Origin: Cupriavidus gilardii J11
GTDB lineage: Bacteria; Pseudomonadota; Gammaproteobacteria; Burkholderiales; Burkholderiaceae
DNA length: 54,398 nt
Direction: 5' to 3'
Assembly (NCBI RefSeq): GCF_007829435.1
Contig: NZ_VLJN01000008.1
Coordinates: 57,037 to 111,434 of the forward strand
How positions within the stretch are numbered: position 1 is the first letter of the stretch; each line of letters opens with the position of its first letter. Made by a program: the position numbers and the translations under genes. Shown here piece after piece: positions 9,112 through 18,416 of this stretch. The notes under the pieces were generated by a model. It did not search any database. It worked only from the letters and a program-made list of their open reading frames with translations, and was not told the origin of the DNA.

Positions 9112-9750
9112 ATGCCAACTGATCCGCCGGGAAATCCCCGCATATCGAGCCATGACCTTGGCCATGGCACGGCCGCGGCCGCAAGCGCGCCCGATACGGC
9201 GTCCGACGACACGAGGCGGAGCTTGCGGCGCGCGCTGCTGGAGCGGCGCGCCAACCTGACCGGACGCGGCCACGCCGACCGTTGCATCGACGCGGCGCTC
9301 GCCGAACTGCTGGACTGGCTGCCGGTACGCTGCCTGGGCTTTTACTGGCCGGTCCAGCATGAGTTCGACGCGCGCGCCGTCGTCGCGAGATGGCTGGCGG
9401 GGTCGCCCGGACGCGAGGCGGCGCTGCCGGTCGTGAGCCGGCCGGCCGCACCGCTGGACTTCCACCGCTGGCAGCCGGACACGCCCATGCGCGAAGGCCG
9501 CTATGGCATTGCGGTGCCGGACGGCACGCCGGCCGTTCAGCCGGATGCGCTGCTGATTCCCTGTGTCGGTTTCAGCGCGCGGAAGTTCCGTCTGGGTTAT
9601 GGCGGCGGTTTCTATGACCGGACGCTGGCGGCGCTGCCAGGCAAGCCGGTGGCGATCGGCGTCGCCTATGAGGCATGCCGCGTGGAACTGGCCCCCGCCG
9701 AGCACGACATCCCGATGGACTGGCTAGTCACCGAGTCGGGCCGCTTCTAG
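9112..9750 (+). CDS. 5-formyltetrahydrofolate cyclo-ligase
   Basis: 212 residues. It converts 5-formyl-THF to 5,10-methenyl-THF using ATP. Diagnostic segments are the basic RRSLRRALLERRANL helix near residue 40, and LLIPCVGFSARKFRLGYGGGFYDR near residues 145-168, where GYGGGFYDR is the conserved folate/ATP loop. The N-terminal 30 residues are low-complexity and variable. The gene is convergent with, and overlaps by four bases, the effector-like gene on the other strand. Confidence 0.93.
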   Translation: MPTDPPGNPRISSHDLGHGTAAAASAPDTASDDTRRSLRRALLERRANLTGRGHADRCIDAALAELLDWLPVRCLGFYWPVQHEFDARAVVARWLAGSPGREAALPVVSRPAAPLDFHRWQPDTPMREGRYGIAVPDGTPAVQPDALLIPCVGFSARKFRLGYGGGFYDRTLAALPGKPVAIGVAYEACRVELAPAEHDIPMDWLVTESGRF

Positions 9751-11249
9751 CCGCGCACCTCTGCCGTGGTGGCGCGCCGGGGGCTAGAGCGCAAGGCGAG
9801 CAGCCTTTCCCGTTGCGCCGGTTCGAGCCCCGCCTCATCGATGGCGACCTCCCAGGCCGCCAGTGCCGGCGCGTCGGCGAACCACGCGCCGGGGTCGCCA
9901 TCGGCGTGCCGCCCTTCCAGCAGCTCTGCCCGCACTTCGGTCGAAAGAAGGGAGGTGGCGAGCAGGCGGCCCCAGGCCTGGATCGCGTCGGCATGACCTT
10001 TATGCAACGCCCAGAACAAGCCCGACGTACCGTCCACCTGCGCCAGCAGGAAAGCGCCCTGCTGGCTCGCCGGCAGACGTTCGAAACGCGCGCGGCAACT
10101 CTGGATCGGAGTCGCGAGATTGGCACGCATCGCCGCCCATAGCGCGAACGGCACGAGGAAGCCGTCGGGGAAGTCGTTGGGGAAGGTGTCGGACGCGGTC
10201 CAGTGCGAGGCCGCGGGGCAGGAGAACCACGAAACGGGATAGTCGTAGTAGCGTCCCGGGTTGGTGACCAAGGGATGGAACAGGTCTTCGGCGCGCAGTC
10301 TCGCCAAGCCGGCGGGCTCGTCCGCCACCGCCGCGCGGACATGGGTCGCCGTCGCGTTCGGGTCATACAGATTCACCACGTAGCCCCGCCGGCCGGGCAC
10401 GCGCTCATCGGTGCGGATCTTCAGTCCAAGCATCATTGCGTGCAGATCGCCATGGCCGCTGGACATGACATAGATTGTGCGCAACGCTTCCCCGCGTTGC
10501 GTCATGTCGGCGAAGTGGCGAACCAGTTCGGCGCCCCAGTCGGCATGGGCGACGATGCGCAGGCACTCGGGAGAATGAAACTGGCGCGGCCGGGTGATGC
10601 AGTCCAGTCCGGGAGGAAGATGGCGCTGGATCGCCGTCGCGGTGCTGAACGCCTCATAGGACACCTTGCCGTCGTGCGTGAGGAACGTTAGTTCCCACAG
10701 CATCGCGAGGTGTCGGCACACCACCGCGTCCTTTCCCCGCGCGCCGGGCAGCCGAACCTGGGCGTTGAGCTGGACAGCGGGATCGCCGCGCCGCGCGGCC
10801 AGCGCGGGCTCCCTGGGCGCGAACTTGCGCGGCGGCAGCAATGGCGATCTGCCCGGGTTTCGTGTCGACTGTTGCCGCAGCGCCTCGGGATGACGATTCA
10901 GGTGGAACGGGGCCAGACGCACCGCGCCCGCGGTGAGCACGCCTGCATCGCCGCGAACCGCGCCGACGACGAAGTGCGCCGCCGGCTTGCCGAACTCCCG
11001 GCTCAGGGCCTGCTCAAGCGCCGCCCAATCCCTCGCGTGGCGCGAATGCAAGGCGTTCAGACAGAGCTGCACCCGCTCCCATCGGCTCGCGGCAGGCAAA
11101 CTCCCCAACCACCGGATCGCGATACCCCGCATCCGCTGCGGCACGGACACCGGCTCGACCCGTTCCCCGGACTCGACGACCTGCAATGGGCGGTCGAACT
11201 CAACGTGCTGGCTCACGGCCTGGAATTCGGCAAAAGACAGGTGGGTCAT
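9747..11249 (-). CDS. Putative ShET2/EspL/OspD-like cysteine protease effector with ankyrin-like tail
   Basis: 500 residues, no signal peptide. The centre resembles the ShET2/EspL family of type III effectors, which are Cys-His-Asp proteases. A candidate triad is Cys178 in AVVCRHLAMLWEL, His270 in GHGDLHAMMLGLKI and Asp296 in YVVNLYDPNAT. Spacings are 92 and 26 residues, close to what I recall for E. coli EspL (84 and 22). Near the C-terminus GLFWALHKGHADAIQAW (410-426) fits the ankyrin core TPLHLAxxxGHxDxV, and EspL proteins also end in ankyrin-like repeats. The ATG at 11249 has a strong GAGGAGG ribosome-binding site. Family assignment is by eye, host function is inference, and no secretion genes are in the window. 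Confidence 0.65.
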   Translation of the reverse strand: MTHLSFAEFQAVSQHVEFDRPLQVVESGERVEPVSVPQRMRGIAIRWLGSLPAASRWERVQLCLNALHSRHARDWAALEQALSREFGKPAAHFVVGAVRGDAGVLTAGAVRLAPFHLNRHPEALRQQSTRNPGRSPLLPPRKFAPREPALAARRGDPAVQLNAQVRLPGARGKDAVVCRHLAMLWELTFLTHDGKVSYEAFSTATAIQRHLPPGLDCITRPRQFHSPECLRIVAHADWGAELVRHFADMTQRGEALRTIYVMSSGHGDLHAMMLGLKIRTDERVPGRRGYVVNLYDPNATATHVRAAVADEPAGLARLRAEDLFHPLVTNPGRYYDYPVSWFSCPAASHWTASDTFPNDFPDGFLVPFALWAAMRANLATPIQSCRARFERLPASQQGAFLLAQVDGTSGLFWALHKGHADAIQAWGRLLATSLLSTEVRAELLEGRHADGDPGAWFADAPALAAWEVAIDEAGLEPAQRERLLALRSSPRRATTAEVRG

Positions 11250-11338
11250 GGTCGTCCTCCTCGGTGGGGGCGAAGGGCCCGCGATGGCGCGGCCCGTTCG
11301 CCGGGGGTCGTACCGTATGGCAAATGGCCCGCCGGCAC

Positions 11339-11372
11339 TGCCGAAAATGCCGGCCCTGTTTCACTTTCGGCA
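11339..11372. promoter_or_regulatory. Inverted repeat between two divergent effector-like genes (possible operator)
   Basis: The arms TGCCGAAA (11339-11346) and TTTCGGCA (11365-11372) are perfect inverted repeats separated by 18 bases. They lie inside the 315-base gap between the divergent starts at 11249 and 11565. The left part of the gap is GC-rich; from about 11480 it becomes AT-rich, as expected for a promoter of the rightward gene. A shared regulator site is inference only; it could also be a chance match. I found no HrpB/HrpX-type TTCG-N16-TTCG box here. Confidence 0.3.
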
Positions 11373-11564
11373 TCGTGGGGATGATGCCCGGCGTTCCCGC
11401 CGACTCAAGCGACGGCGCACCCTGACTTTTGGCGCCGTGCGGTCCTCCGGGGAACGTGGTGGCCCTTCCGTAAGGCAACAAGTAATAGGAATGGATCTAA
11501 ATCGATAGCTGTAAACACAACTTGGGAAGTGAAAACCAAAGTGGTAAATGCGCGAATAGAGAGA

Positions 11565-13046
11565 ATGGCTTCTCCGCTTTCCTTCCCGCTTTTCGTCCTG
11601 TACCGCCTTATGTTTTCATTCTCGAATCTCCCCATCCTTGGCCACCTCGCTCGCAATAAATCCGACAAGGAATTCGCCGCCGCGACGCCCCAGTCGGCAC
11701 ATGGTCCGGTGCCACCGGAAGCGCCCGCCTCCGCCGTTACCAGTCCGCTTGAAGCCCTGTCACAAGCTACCGCCGATTCCCTCAATGCGATGAACGACGG
11801 ATTCGATGCGGTGCTGAGAAGCATGCGGGCCTCGGGCCGCATCACCAAGGTCGACGAAATGCAACTGCGGTCGCAGCTGGACTACGCGGTCGGCGAATCG
11901 TTCAAGGCGTTGAGTGAAGTGACCTTGCTCAGGCGCAACAGCGAAATGGTACGACTGCAGTTCGACAGGCCAGGCCCTGCCCGCCGCGTGCCCGGAACCT
12001 CGGCCGGCATCGAGGGCCAGCAACTGGCAATGATGAAGGCGGCCGCCAACGCCACTGCCGCGCTGGACGGCATGGCGGCAACCTGGCGTTCGCTGCCCGC
12101 TGCAGCCGACCCGGAAATCCAGTCCGTGCTGGGCAACGCGAACTGGCATCTGCAGGCGCTGGGGCGCAACCTGGCCGCTAGCGTACTGGCGCAAGCGATC
12201 CCCAACAGCGATAGCGGGCTCGCAGGCGACGAACTTCACCCGTCCACGGCTACCCTCCGGGCGATGGTCTTCGATTCAGCGGCAGGCGTGCCAGCGCCGC
12301 TGCAGGGCTACGTGGCAAAGATGACCACCAGCCTGGCCCACGCACTGTCGGACCCGAACATGGTTTGCGTGCCGGCCGACGAGACCAATGGCATTCCACC
12401 GGGCAACTATCCGATGCCGGAGGGCGCACCGCTCGACAGAGAAGACGAGTGGAGCACCGATGCCATCCGCACGTTCACCCGAGATATCGAACGTGACACG
12501 ATCACCGGCGGCACCATGACGATCGATGGTGCGGATGCCATTTCACGGTCCACCCTGGAGAGCTGCCAGGCTGCACGGGTCGAGACAACTGCCGCCGTCG
12601 GTAAGGCGGCGCAGGATGCGGCTTCGTGTCGCTATTCCGATCTTGTCGACGGCGCCGCGAACGAAGCGATCGGATCGATCCGCGCCGCCGTACCGCCCGG
12701 CCTTCTTGATACGGTGCTCGGGGTTGCCACGCAACGGTCGGTGATCGACCTCCTGGCGCGCTTTGGGCAGCATACGCTCGGCGCCATGAAGGCCGTCACG
12801 GACAATCGCGAAAGCGGCCTGTCGAACTTTGCGATCCGATCGCCGGCGTCCCATGGAAAGCCGGGCGTGGTCCAGGTGCATGTCTCCAAGGATTGCCTGA
12901 TCACCGGGAAAATGGACAAGCCGCTGGACGGCATCATCCTGGATACGCCGCAGGTGGTGACCTTGTCTGCCACATTTGAGATCAGCCCGGACGGCATCAC
13001 TGTCAACGCGCCAACCGCGCAAGTCCAGCGCCGGGCGCAGCCCTAG
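11565..13046 (+). CDS. Hypothetical protein, divergent partner of the ShET2-like gene
   Basis: 493 residues from the ATG at 11565; a GTG at 11529 would add 12 residues and neither has a clean ribosome-binding site. I do not recognise a family. The first 60 residues are Ser/Pro/Ala-rich with a mildly hydrophobic patch (PLFVLYRLMFSFSNLPIL). Residues about 60-230 are helical, and the C-terminal 100 residues look beta-rich, with a VVQVHVSKDCLITGKM segment. There is no clear signal peptide. The gene diverges from the effector-like gene and is convergent with the Mut7-C gene, overlapping it by four bases. Shared context and composition suggest it belongs with its divergent neighbour. Confidence 0.6.
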   Translation: MASPLSFPLFVLYRLMFSFSNLPILGHLARNKSDKEFAAATPQSAHGPVPPEAPASAVTSPLEALSQATADSLNAMNDGFDAVLRSMRASGRITKVDEMQLRSQLDYAVGESFKALSEVTLLRRNSEMVRLQFDRPGPARRVPGTSAGIEGQQLAMMKAAANATAALDGMAATWRSLPAAADPEIQSVLGNANWHLQALGRNLAASVLAQAIPNSDSGLAGDELHPSTATLRAMVFDSAAGVPAPLQGYVAKMTTSLAHALSDPNMVCVPADETNGIPPGNYPMPEGAPLDREDEWSTDAIRTFTRDIERDTITGGTMTIDGADAISRSTLESCQAARVETTAAVGKAAQDAASCRYSDLVDGAANEAIGSIRAAVPPGLLDTVLGVATQRSVIDLLARFGQHTLGAMKAVTDNRESGLSNFAIRSPASHGKPGVVQVHVSKDCLITGKMDKPLDGIILDTPQVVTLSATFEISPDGITVNAPTAQVQRRAQP

Positions 13047-13807
13047 CCCCGGAACGGGAAGCCGGGATCGGAACCGACGACTTCGTCGACCAACGCCCGC
13101 ATGCGCCGCCAGTGCGAGCCTTCCCAGAACACGCGCCGGCACGCATCGCATGTCGCGAAACGGTCGTGCCGTTCCAGCACGCCGGCCGGCACGCGCTCGC
13201 CCACATCGTCCCGCGCGATGTCCCGCAACGGCGCGTTGCACGCCAGGCATAGCGAGAACGGGCGGGCCTGCCGGCGAAGATCGAGCCGGCCAACGATCTC
13301 GTGCAACTGCTGCCGCGCCTTGATGGCGCGCACATAGCAGCCGTGCGTGATGCTGGCGCGCTTGAGCAGTTCGCGGTCGCGCGTCAGCACGATGCGGTGT
13401 TCGCGCGCGGCGATCAACTCGATTTCGCGATCGTGAAAGTGGTTGTCGTAGAGGGTGTCGTAGCCGAGCAGCCGTAGCAGCTGCGCAAGCCCGCCCAGGT
13501 GCGCGTCGGCGATAAAACGGATCACGCGCAGCGGCTCGGCGCGTACCCGCAGCAGCGGCGTAATGTCCAGCGCCTCGAACTTGGGATACACCGACACGCG
13601 GTCGCCGTCGGCCAGCAGGCGATCGAATCCGCTCGACTGGCCATTGACGAGGATCAGCTCGACCTCGGTATGGGGCACGCCCAGCGCCTCGATCATGTGC
13701 TTGACCGTGGCCGCGCGTGCACAGGGGACGGTCCAGTCCCGGCCGCGCAGCGCCGGAGGGAGGAAGTCGTTCAGCTCCTCGTAGAAGCGGAACGTGGCGG
13801 TAACCAT
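13043..13807 (-). CDS. ThiS/MoaD-like plus Mut7-C RNase-domain protein
   Basis: 254 residues. Residues 1-85 resemble the ubiquitin-like Mut7-C-associated domain (beta-grasp fold, RFYEELNDFLPP to GDRVSVYPKFE). The C-terminal part is the Mut7-C PIN-like domain, with RFIADAHLGGLAQLLRLLGYDT, the acidic DREIE and VLTRDRELL, and two zinc-ribbon CxxC pairs (CLAC and CDAC). Members are annotated Mut7-C RNAse domain-containing protein; the RNase role is predicted, not demonstrated for bacterial members. It follows metF in the same direction with a gap of 58 bases, so it may be the last gene of the ahcY operon. Confidence 0.88.
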   Translation of the reverse strand: MVTATFRFYEELNDFLPPALRGRDWTVPCARAATVKHMIEALGVPHTEVELILVNGQSSGFDRLLADGDRVSVYPKFEALDITPLLRVRAEPLRVIRFIADAHLGGLAQLLRLLGYDTLYDNHFHDREIELIAAREHRIVLTRDRELLKRASITHGCYVRAIKARQQLHEIVGRLDLRRQARPFSLCLACNAPLRDIARDDVGERVPAGVLERHDRFATCDACRRVFWEGSHWRRMRALVDEVVGSDPGFPFRG

Positions 13808-13865
13808 GCGGGGGAGTATGCCATCGTGGCGGGTGGTTGGGCGGTGACTGCCCCCTTTTCAAACC

Positions 13866-14696
13866 CTACAACTTCAACCTCTGCCAGATCGCCTTCGTCG
13901 CCGCCGCCGCATTCAACGTATAGAAATGCAGCCCCGGCACGCCACCCGCCAGCAGCCGGTCGCACAGCGCCGTCACCACATCGAGCCCGAAGGCACGGAT
14001 GGCCTCGCGGTCGTCGCCGAAGCTCTCCAGCCGCTTGGCTACCCAGCGCGGCACCTCTGCCCCGCACATCTCGGAGAAGCGCATCAGCTGCGCATAGTTG
14101 GTGATCGGCATGATGCCCGGAACGATCGGCACGTCCACGCCCATCGCCCGCACATCGTCGACGAAGCGGAAATAGGCGTCGGCGTTGTAGAAGTACTGCG
14201 TGATCGCCGAGTCCGCGCCAGCCTTGACCTTGCGCACGAAGTTGTCCAGATCGTGCCGTGGCGAACGGGCCTGAGGGTGATACTCGGGATAGGCAGCCAC
14301 CTCGATATGAAACCAGTCGCCGGTTTCCGCGCGGATGAACTCGACCAGCTCGTTGGCATAGCGGAATTCGCCGATCTCGCCCATGCCCGACGGCATGTCG
14401 CCGCGCAGCGCCACGATGCGGCGGATGCCGTTGTCTCGATAGGTGGACAGGATCTGGCGGATGCTGTCGCGCGTCGAGCCGACGCACGACAGGTGGGGCG
14501 CGGCCTCGATGCCGTCGCGCTGGATTTCCAGCACGGCGTCGAGCGTGCCCTGCTGCGTGGTGCCGCCCGCGCCGAAGGTCACCGAGATATACCTGGGATG
14601 CAGCGGCGCGAGCTGCGCGCGGGTATTGCGAAGCTTGTCCCGGCCCTCGGGCGTCTTGGGCGGGAAGAACTCGAAGCTGAAGTGGCGATCTTGCAT
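13866..14696 (-). CDS. metF: Methylenetetrahydrofolate reductase
   Basis: 276 residues. It reduces 5,10-methylene-THF to 5-methyl-THF, the methyl donor for methionine synthesis. The protein begins MQDRHFSFEFFPPKTPEG; FEFFPPK is the family signature containing the catalytic Glu. VTFGAGG, LRGDMP and the GIMPITNYAQL segment are also typical. The ATG at 14696 matches the usual MetF N-terminus; an in-frame GTG lies seven codons upstream. It lies downstream of ahcY and the holin-family gene, so it is expected to fall under the SAH riboswitch. That makes sense, as accumulating SAH should raise methyl-cycle flux. Confidence 0.95.
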   Translation of the reverse strand: MQDRHFSFEFFPPKTPEGRDKLRNTRAQLAPLHPRYISVTFGAGGTTQQGTLDAVLEIQRDGIEAAPHLSCVGSTRDSIRQILSTYRDNGIRRIVALRGDMPSGMGEIGEFRYANELVEFIRAETGDWFHIEVAAYPEYHPQARSPRHDLDNFVRKVKAGADSAITQYFYNADAYFRFVDDVRAMGVDVPIVPGIMPITNYAQLMRFSEMCGAEVPRWVAKRLESFGDDREAIRAFGLDVVTALCDRLLAGGVPGLHFYTLNAAAATKAIWQRLKL

Positions 14697-14731
14697 GATG
14701 AGGTTGGCGCCGCCCACGCGGCGCCGAATGG

Positions 14732-15085
14732 TCAGGCGACCTCGCGGTCGCGCAGCAGCAGGCTTGCCAGCACCGTCGAAATCACGCTGTACAGCACGGA
14801 GCCGAGCAGCGCGGTCCAGAATCCGGTCACCACGAAGCCGGCCAGCAGATTGCCGACGAACAGGAACAGCAGCGCGTTGATCACGAAGATGAAGAGCCCC
14901 AGCGTGAGCAACGTGACCGGCAGCGTCAGCAGCACCAGAATGGGCCGGATCAGCGTGTTGACCAGACCGAGCACCAGCGCCGCGATCATGGCGGAGCCGA
15001 AGCCCCTGAGTTCGATGCCGTCGATCAGATAGCTGATCAGGAACAGCGTCAGCGCATTAATGATCCATACCGCCAGCAGTCTCAT
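14732..15085 (-). CDS. Phage holin family (4-TMS) small membrane protein
   Basis: 117 residues, almost entirely hydrophobic, with four predicted membrane segments (about 2-20, 28-52, 55-78 and 88-108). GSAMIAALVLGLVNTLIRPILVLLTLP matches the DUF360/4-TMS holin family. Despite the name it is a chromosomal gene, not part of a prophage. The ATG at 15085 has an AAGGAG site. It sits between ahcY and metF, a gene order conserved in Burkholderiaceae. Its role in the methyl cycle is unknown. Confidence 0.88.
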   Translation of the reverse strand: MRLLAVWIINALTLFLISYLIDGIELRGFGSAMIAALVLGLVNTLIRPILVLLTLPVTLLTLGLFIFVINALLFLFVGNLLAGFVVTGFWTALLGSVLYSVISTVLASLLLRDREVA

Positions 15086-15114
15086 GGCAACTCCTTGTGC
15101 GTTGAAGGGTGGGC

Positions 15115-15146
15115 TTGCTCCCTTGCCGCTGCGGCAAGGAGAGCAA
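15115..15146. repeat. Near-perfect palindrome between ahcY and holin-family gene
   Basis: Arms TTGCTC plus CCTTGCCGC (15115-15129) pair with GCGGCAAGG, one bulged A, then GAGCAA (15131-15146), giving about 15 base pairs. The right flank GAGCAAACCC is identical to the flank of the palindrome at 17703-17729, so the two probably belong to one dispersed family. It lies inside the operon and could form an mRNA hairpin. Confidence 0.6.
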
Positions 15147-15162
15147 ACCCCGTCGAAACGCA

Positions 15163-16581
<1,419 letters not shown>

Positions 16582-16690
16582 GTTTCACTCCGTCGCAGAG
16601 TGGAAGGCGGTGACGAGAAAGACGGGACGCGGGAATTACGGCAATTGCCGCGTGCGGACAGGTCGACTCGCCACCGTGCAAACCACGGTT

Positions 16691-16780
16691 CAGCGAGCGC
16701 CGTTGAAGACAGTCCGAGCCTGGCGGATGGCAGAATGCGGGGTTGGGCCGCGTGCCGTCCGTTGCAACGCTCCTCGGAGT
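16691..16780 (-). promoter_or_regulatory. SAH riboswitch (ahcY motif)
   Basis: Read on the minus strand, the segment begins TCCGAGGAGCGTTGCAACGG and ends with GCCAGGCTCGGA followed by CAACGGCGCTC. P1 forms between TCCGAG (16778-16773) and CTCGGA (16718-16713). The pseudoknot forms between GAGCG (16772-16768) and CGCTC (16699-16695). These are the conserved core elements of the SAH riboswitch known upstream of ahcY in Ralstonia and relatives. In that family, binding of SAH switches ahcY expression on. A TACAAT minus-10 element at 16792-16787 would start transcription right at the aptamer. The divergent thiD start is only 66 bases away. Confidence 0.9.
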
Positions 16781-16846
16781 GGCGGTATTGTACCTGCCCC
16801 GCGCGGCGGCGGCTTGCCCGCTTTGCGATTTTTTCCCCGGCCTTCC

Positions 16847-17662
<816 letters not shown>

Positions 17663-17687
17663 GCTGGGGCTTCGATTGGCGGGAGGA

Positions 17688-17807
17688 CTGCCCTCTCCCC
17701 CGCCCCTCTCCCGCTTTGCGGGAGAGGGGAGCAAACCCACAGCATGCGAAACCGCGACGGTTCTCTCCCCTCTCCCGCTCGCGGGAGAGGGGCGGGGGAG
17801 AGGGCAG
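17688..17807. repeat. GC-rich palindromic repeat element after thiD
   Basis: A perfect 27-base inverted repeat: 17688-17714 is the exact reverse complement of 17781-17807, both ending at the sequence CCCCTCTCCCGC. Each side also forms its own hairpin, a 12-bp stem with TTT loop at 17703-17729 and a 12-bp stem with TC loop at 17767-17792. It lies between thiD and the convergent thioesterase gene. A related unit lies after xthA (36979-37000). It could act as a bidirectional terminator or be a REP-like mobile palindrome; no T-run follows. Confidence 0.75.
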
Positions 17808-17848
17808 CGGGGGGAGAGGGCACTCCCCTGGCTAAAAGAAGCCCAACC

Positions 17849-18301
17849 TCAATCCCCCCCAGCCACCATCGGCACCAGCTTGAACGCCGCCCGCGCCACG
17901 CAGCAGACATTGCCCGCGGCGTCCTTCACCTCGCCCTCGCAGAACGCAATACGCGCGCCGCGGCGCATGCAGCGCGCCTCGATGGTCAGCTCGCCCCTTG
18001 CGGCGGCGAGGAAATGCGTCGACATGTCGATGGTGATCACGCCGGTTTCCAGCGGCGCGTGCGAGCGCGCGGCGCCGCTGAGCGTGAAATCCAGCACCGC
18101 CATCAGCGTGCCGCCATGCACGTCGCCGCGGCTGTTGACCAGCGCGGGATGTGCGGGCAGGCGGGTGCGGCACAGGCCGTCCTCCATCCGCTCGGGCTGC
18201 AAGCCCAGATGCCGCATCAGCGGGACGTCGATGCCAAAGTAGGGGCGTTCGGGCGTGCCCGGCGCGGCCGGGGCGATGTGGGCGCTGCGTTCCAAAACCA
18301 A
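17849..18301 (-). CDS. PaaI-family thioesterase (hotdog fold)
   Basis: 150 residues. The signature GDVHGGTLMAVLDF (near 60-73) is the PaaI/4HBT helix with the conserved HGG, and DMSTHFLAA is a second conserved strand. The substrate is unknown, probably an acyl-CoA. No ATG fits. A TTG at 18301 opens the frame, but the AAGGAAG ribosome-binding site directly abuts it, so the TTG two codons later (18295) has better spacing and is the more likely start. It follows thiE by 115 bases in the same direction. Confidence 0.85.
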   Translation of the reverse strand: MVLERSAHIAPAAPGTPERPYFGIDVPLMRHLGLQPERMEDGLCRTRLPAHPALVNSRGDVHGGTLMAVLDFTLSGAARSHAPLETGVITIDMSTHFLAAARGELTIEARCMRRGARIAFCEGEVKDAAGNVCCVARAAFKLVPMVAGGD

Positions 18302-18416
18302 CTTCCTTATCTGAGTGGGATGATGCGGTGGGGGGCCCGGTCAGGCCGGCGCCCGGCGATCGGTGCGAGGCACCGCAGCCCGCAATGGTAGCGCCATTGC
18401 GCGACGCCGGCGCCGC

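Noticed and set aside
12543-13862. 439-codon minus-strand frame overlapping the 493-residue orphan and the Mut7-C gene
   Set aside because: Off-frame shadow of the Mut7-C gene; composition is Arg-rich and no domain is seen.
14732-15085. Holin-family gene as sign of a prophage
   Set aside because: No other phage genes nearby; the gene lies in a conserved ahcY-metF context.
17688-17807. Possible CRISPR or minisatellite
   Set aside because: The copies are inverted, not direct and evenly spaced, and there are no unique spacers; it is a palindromic element.
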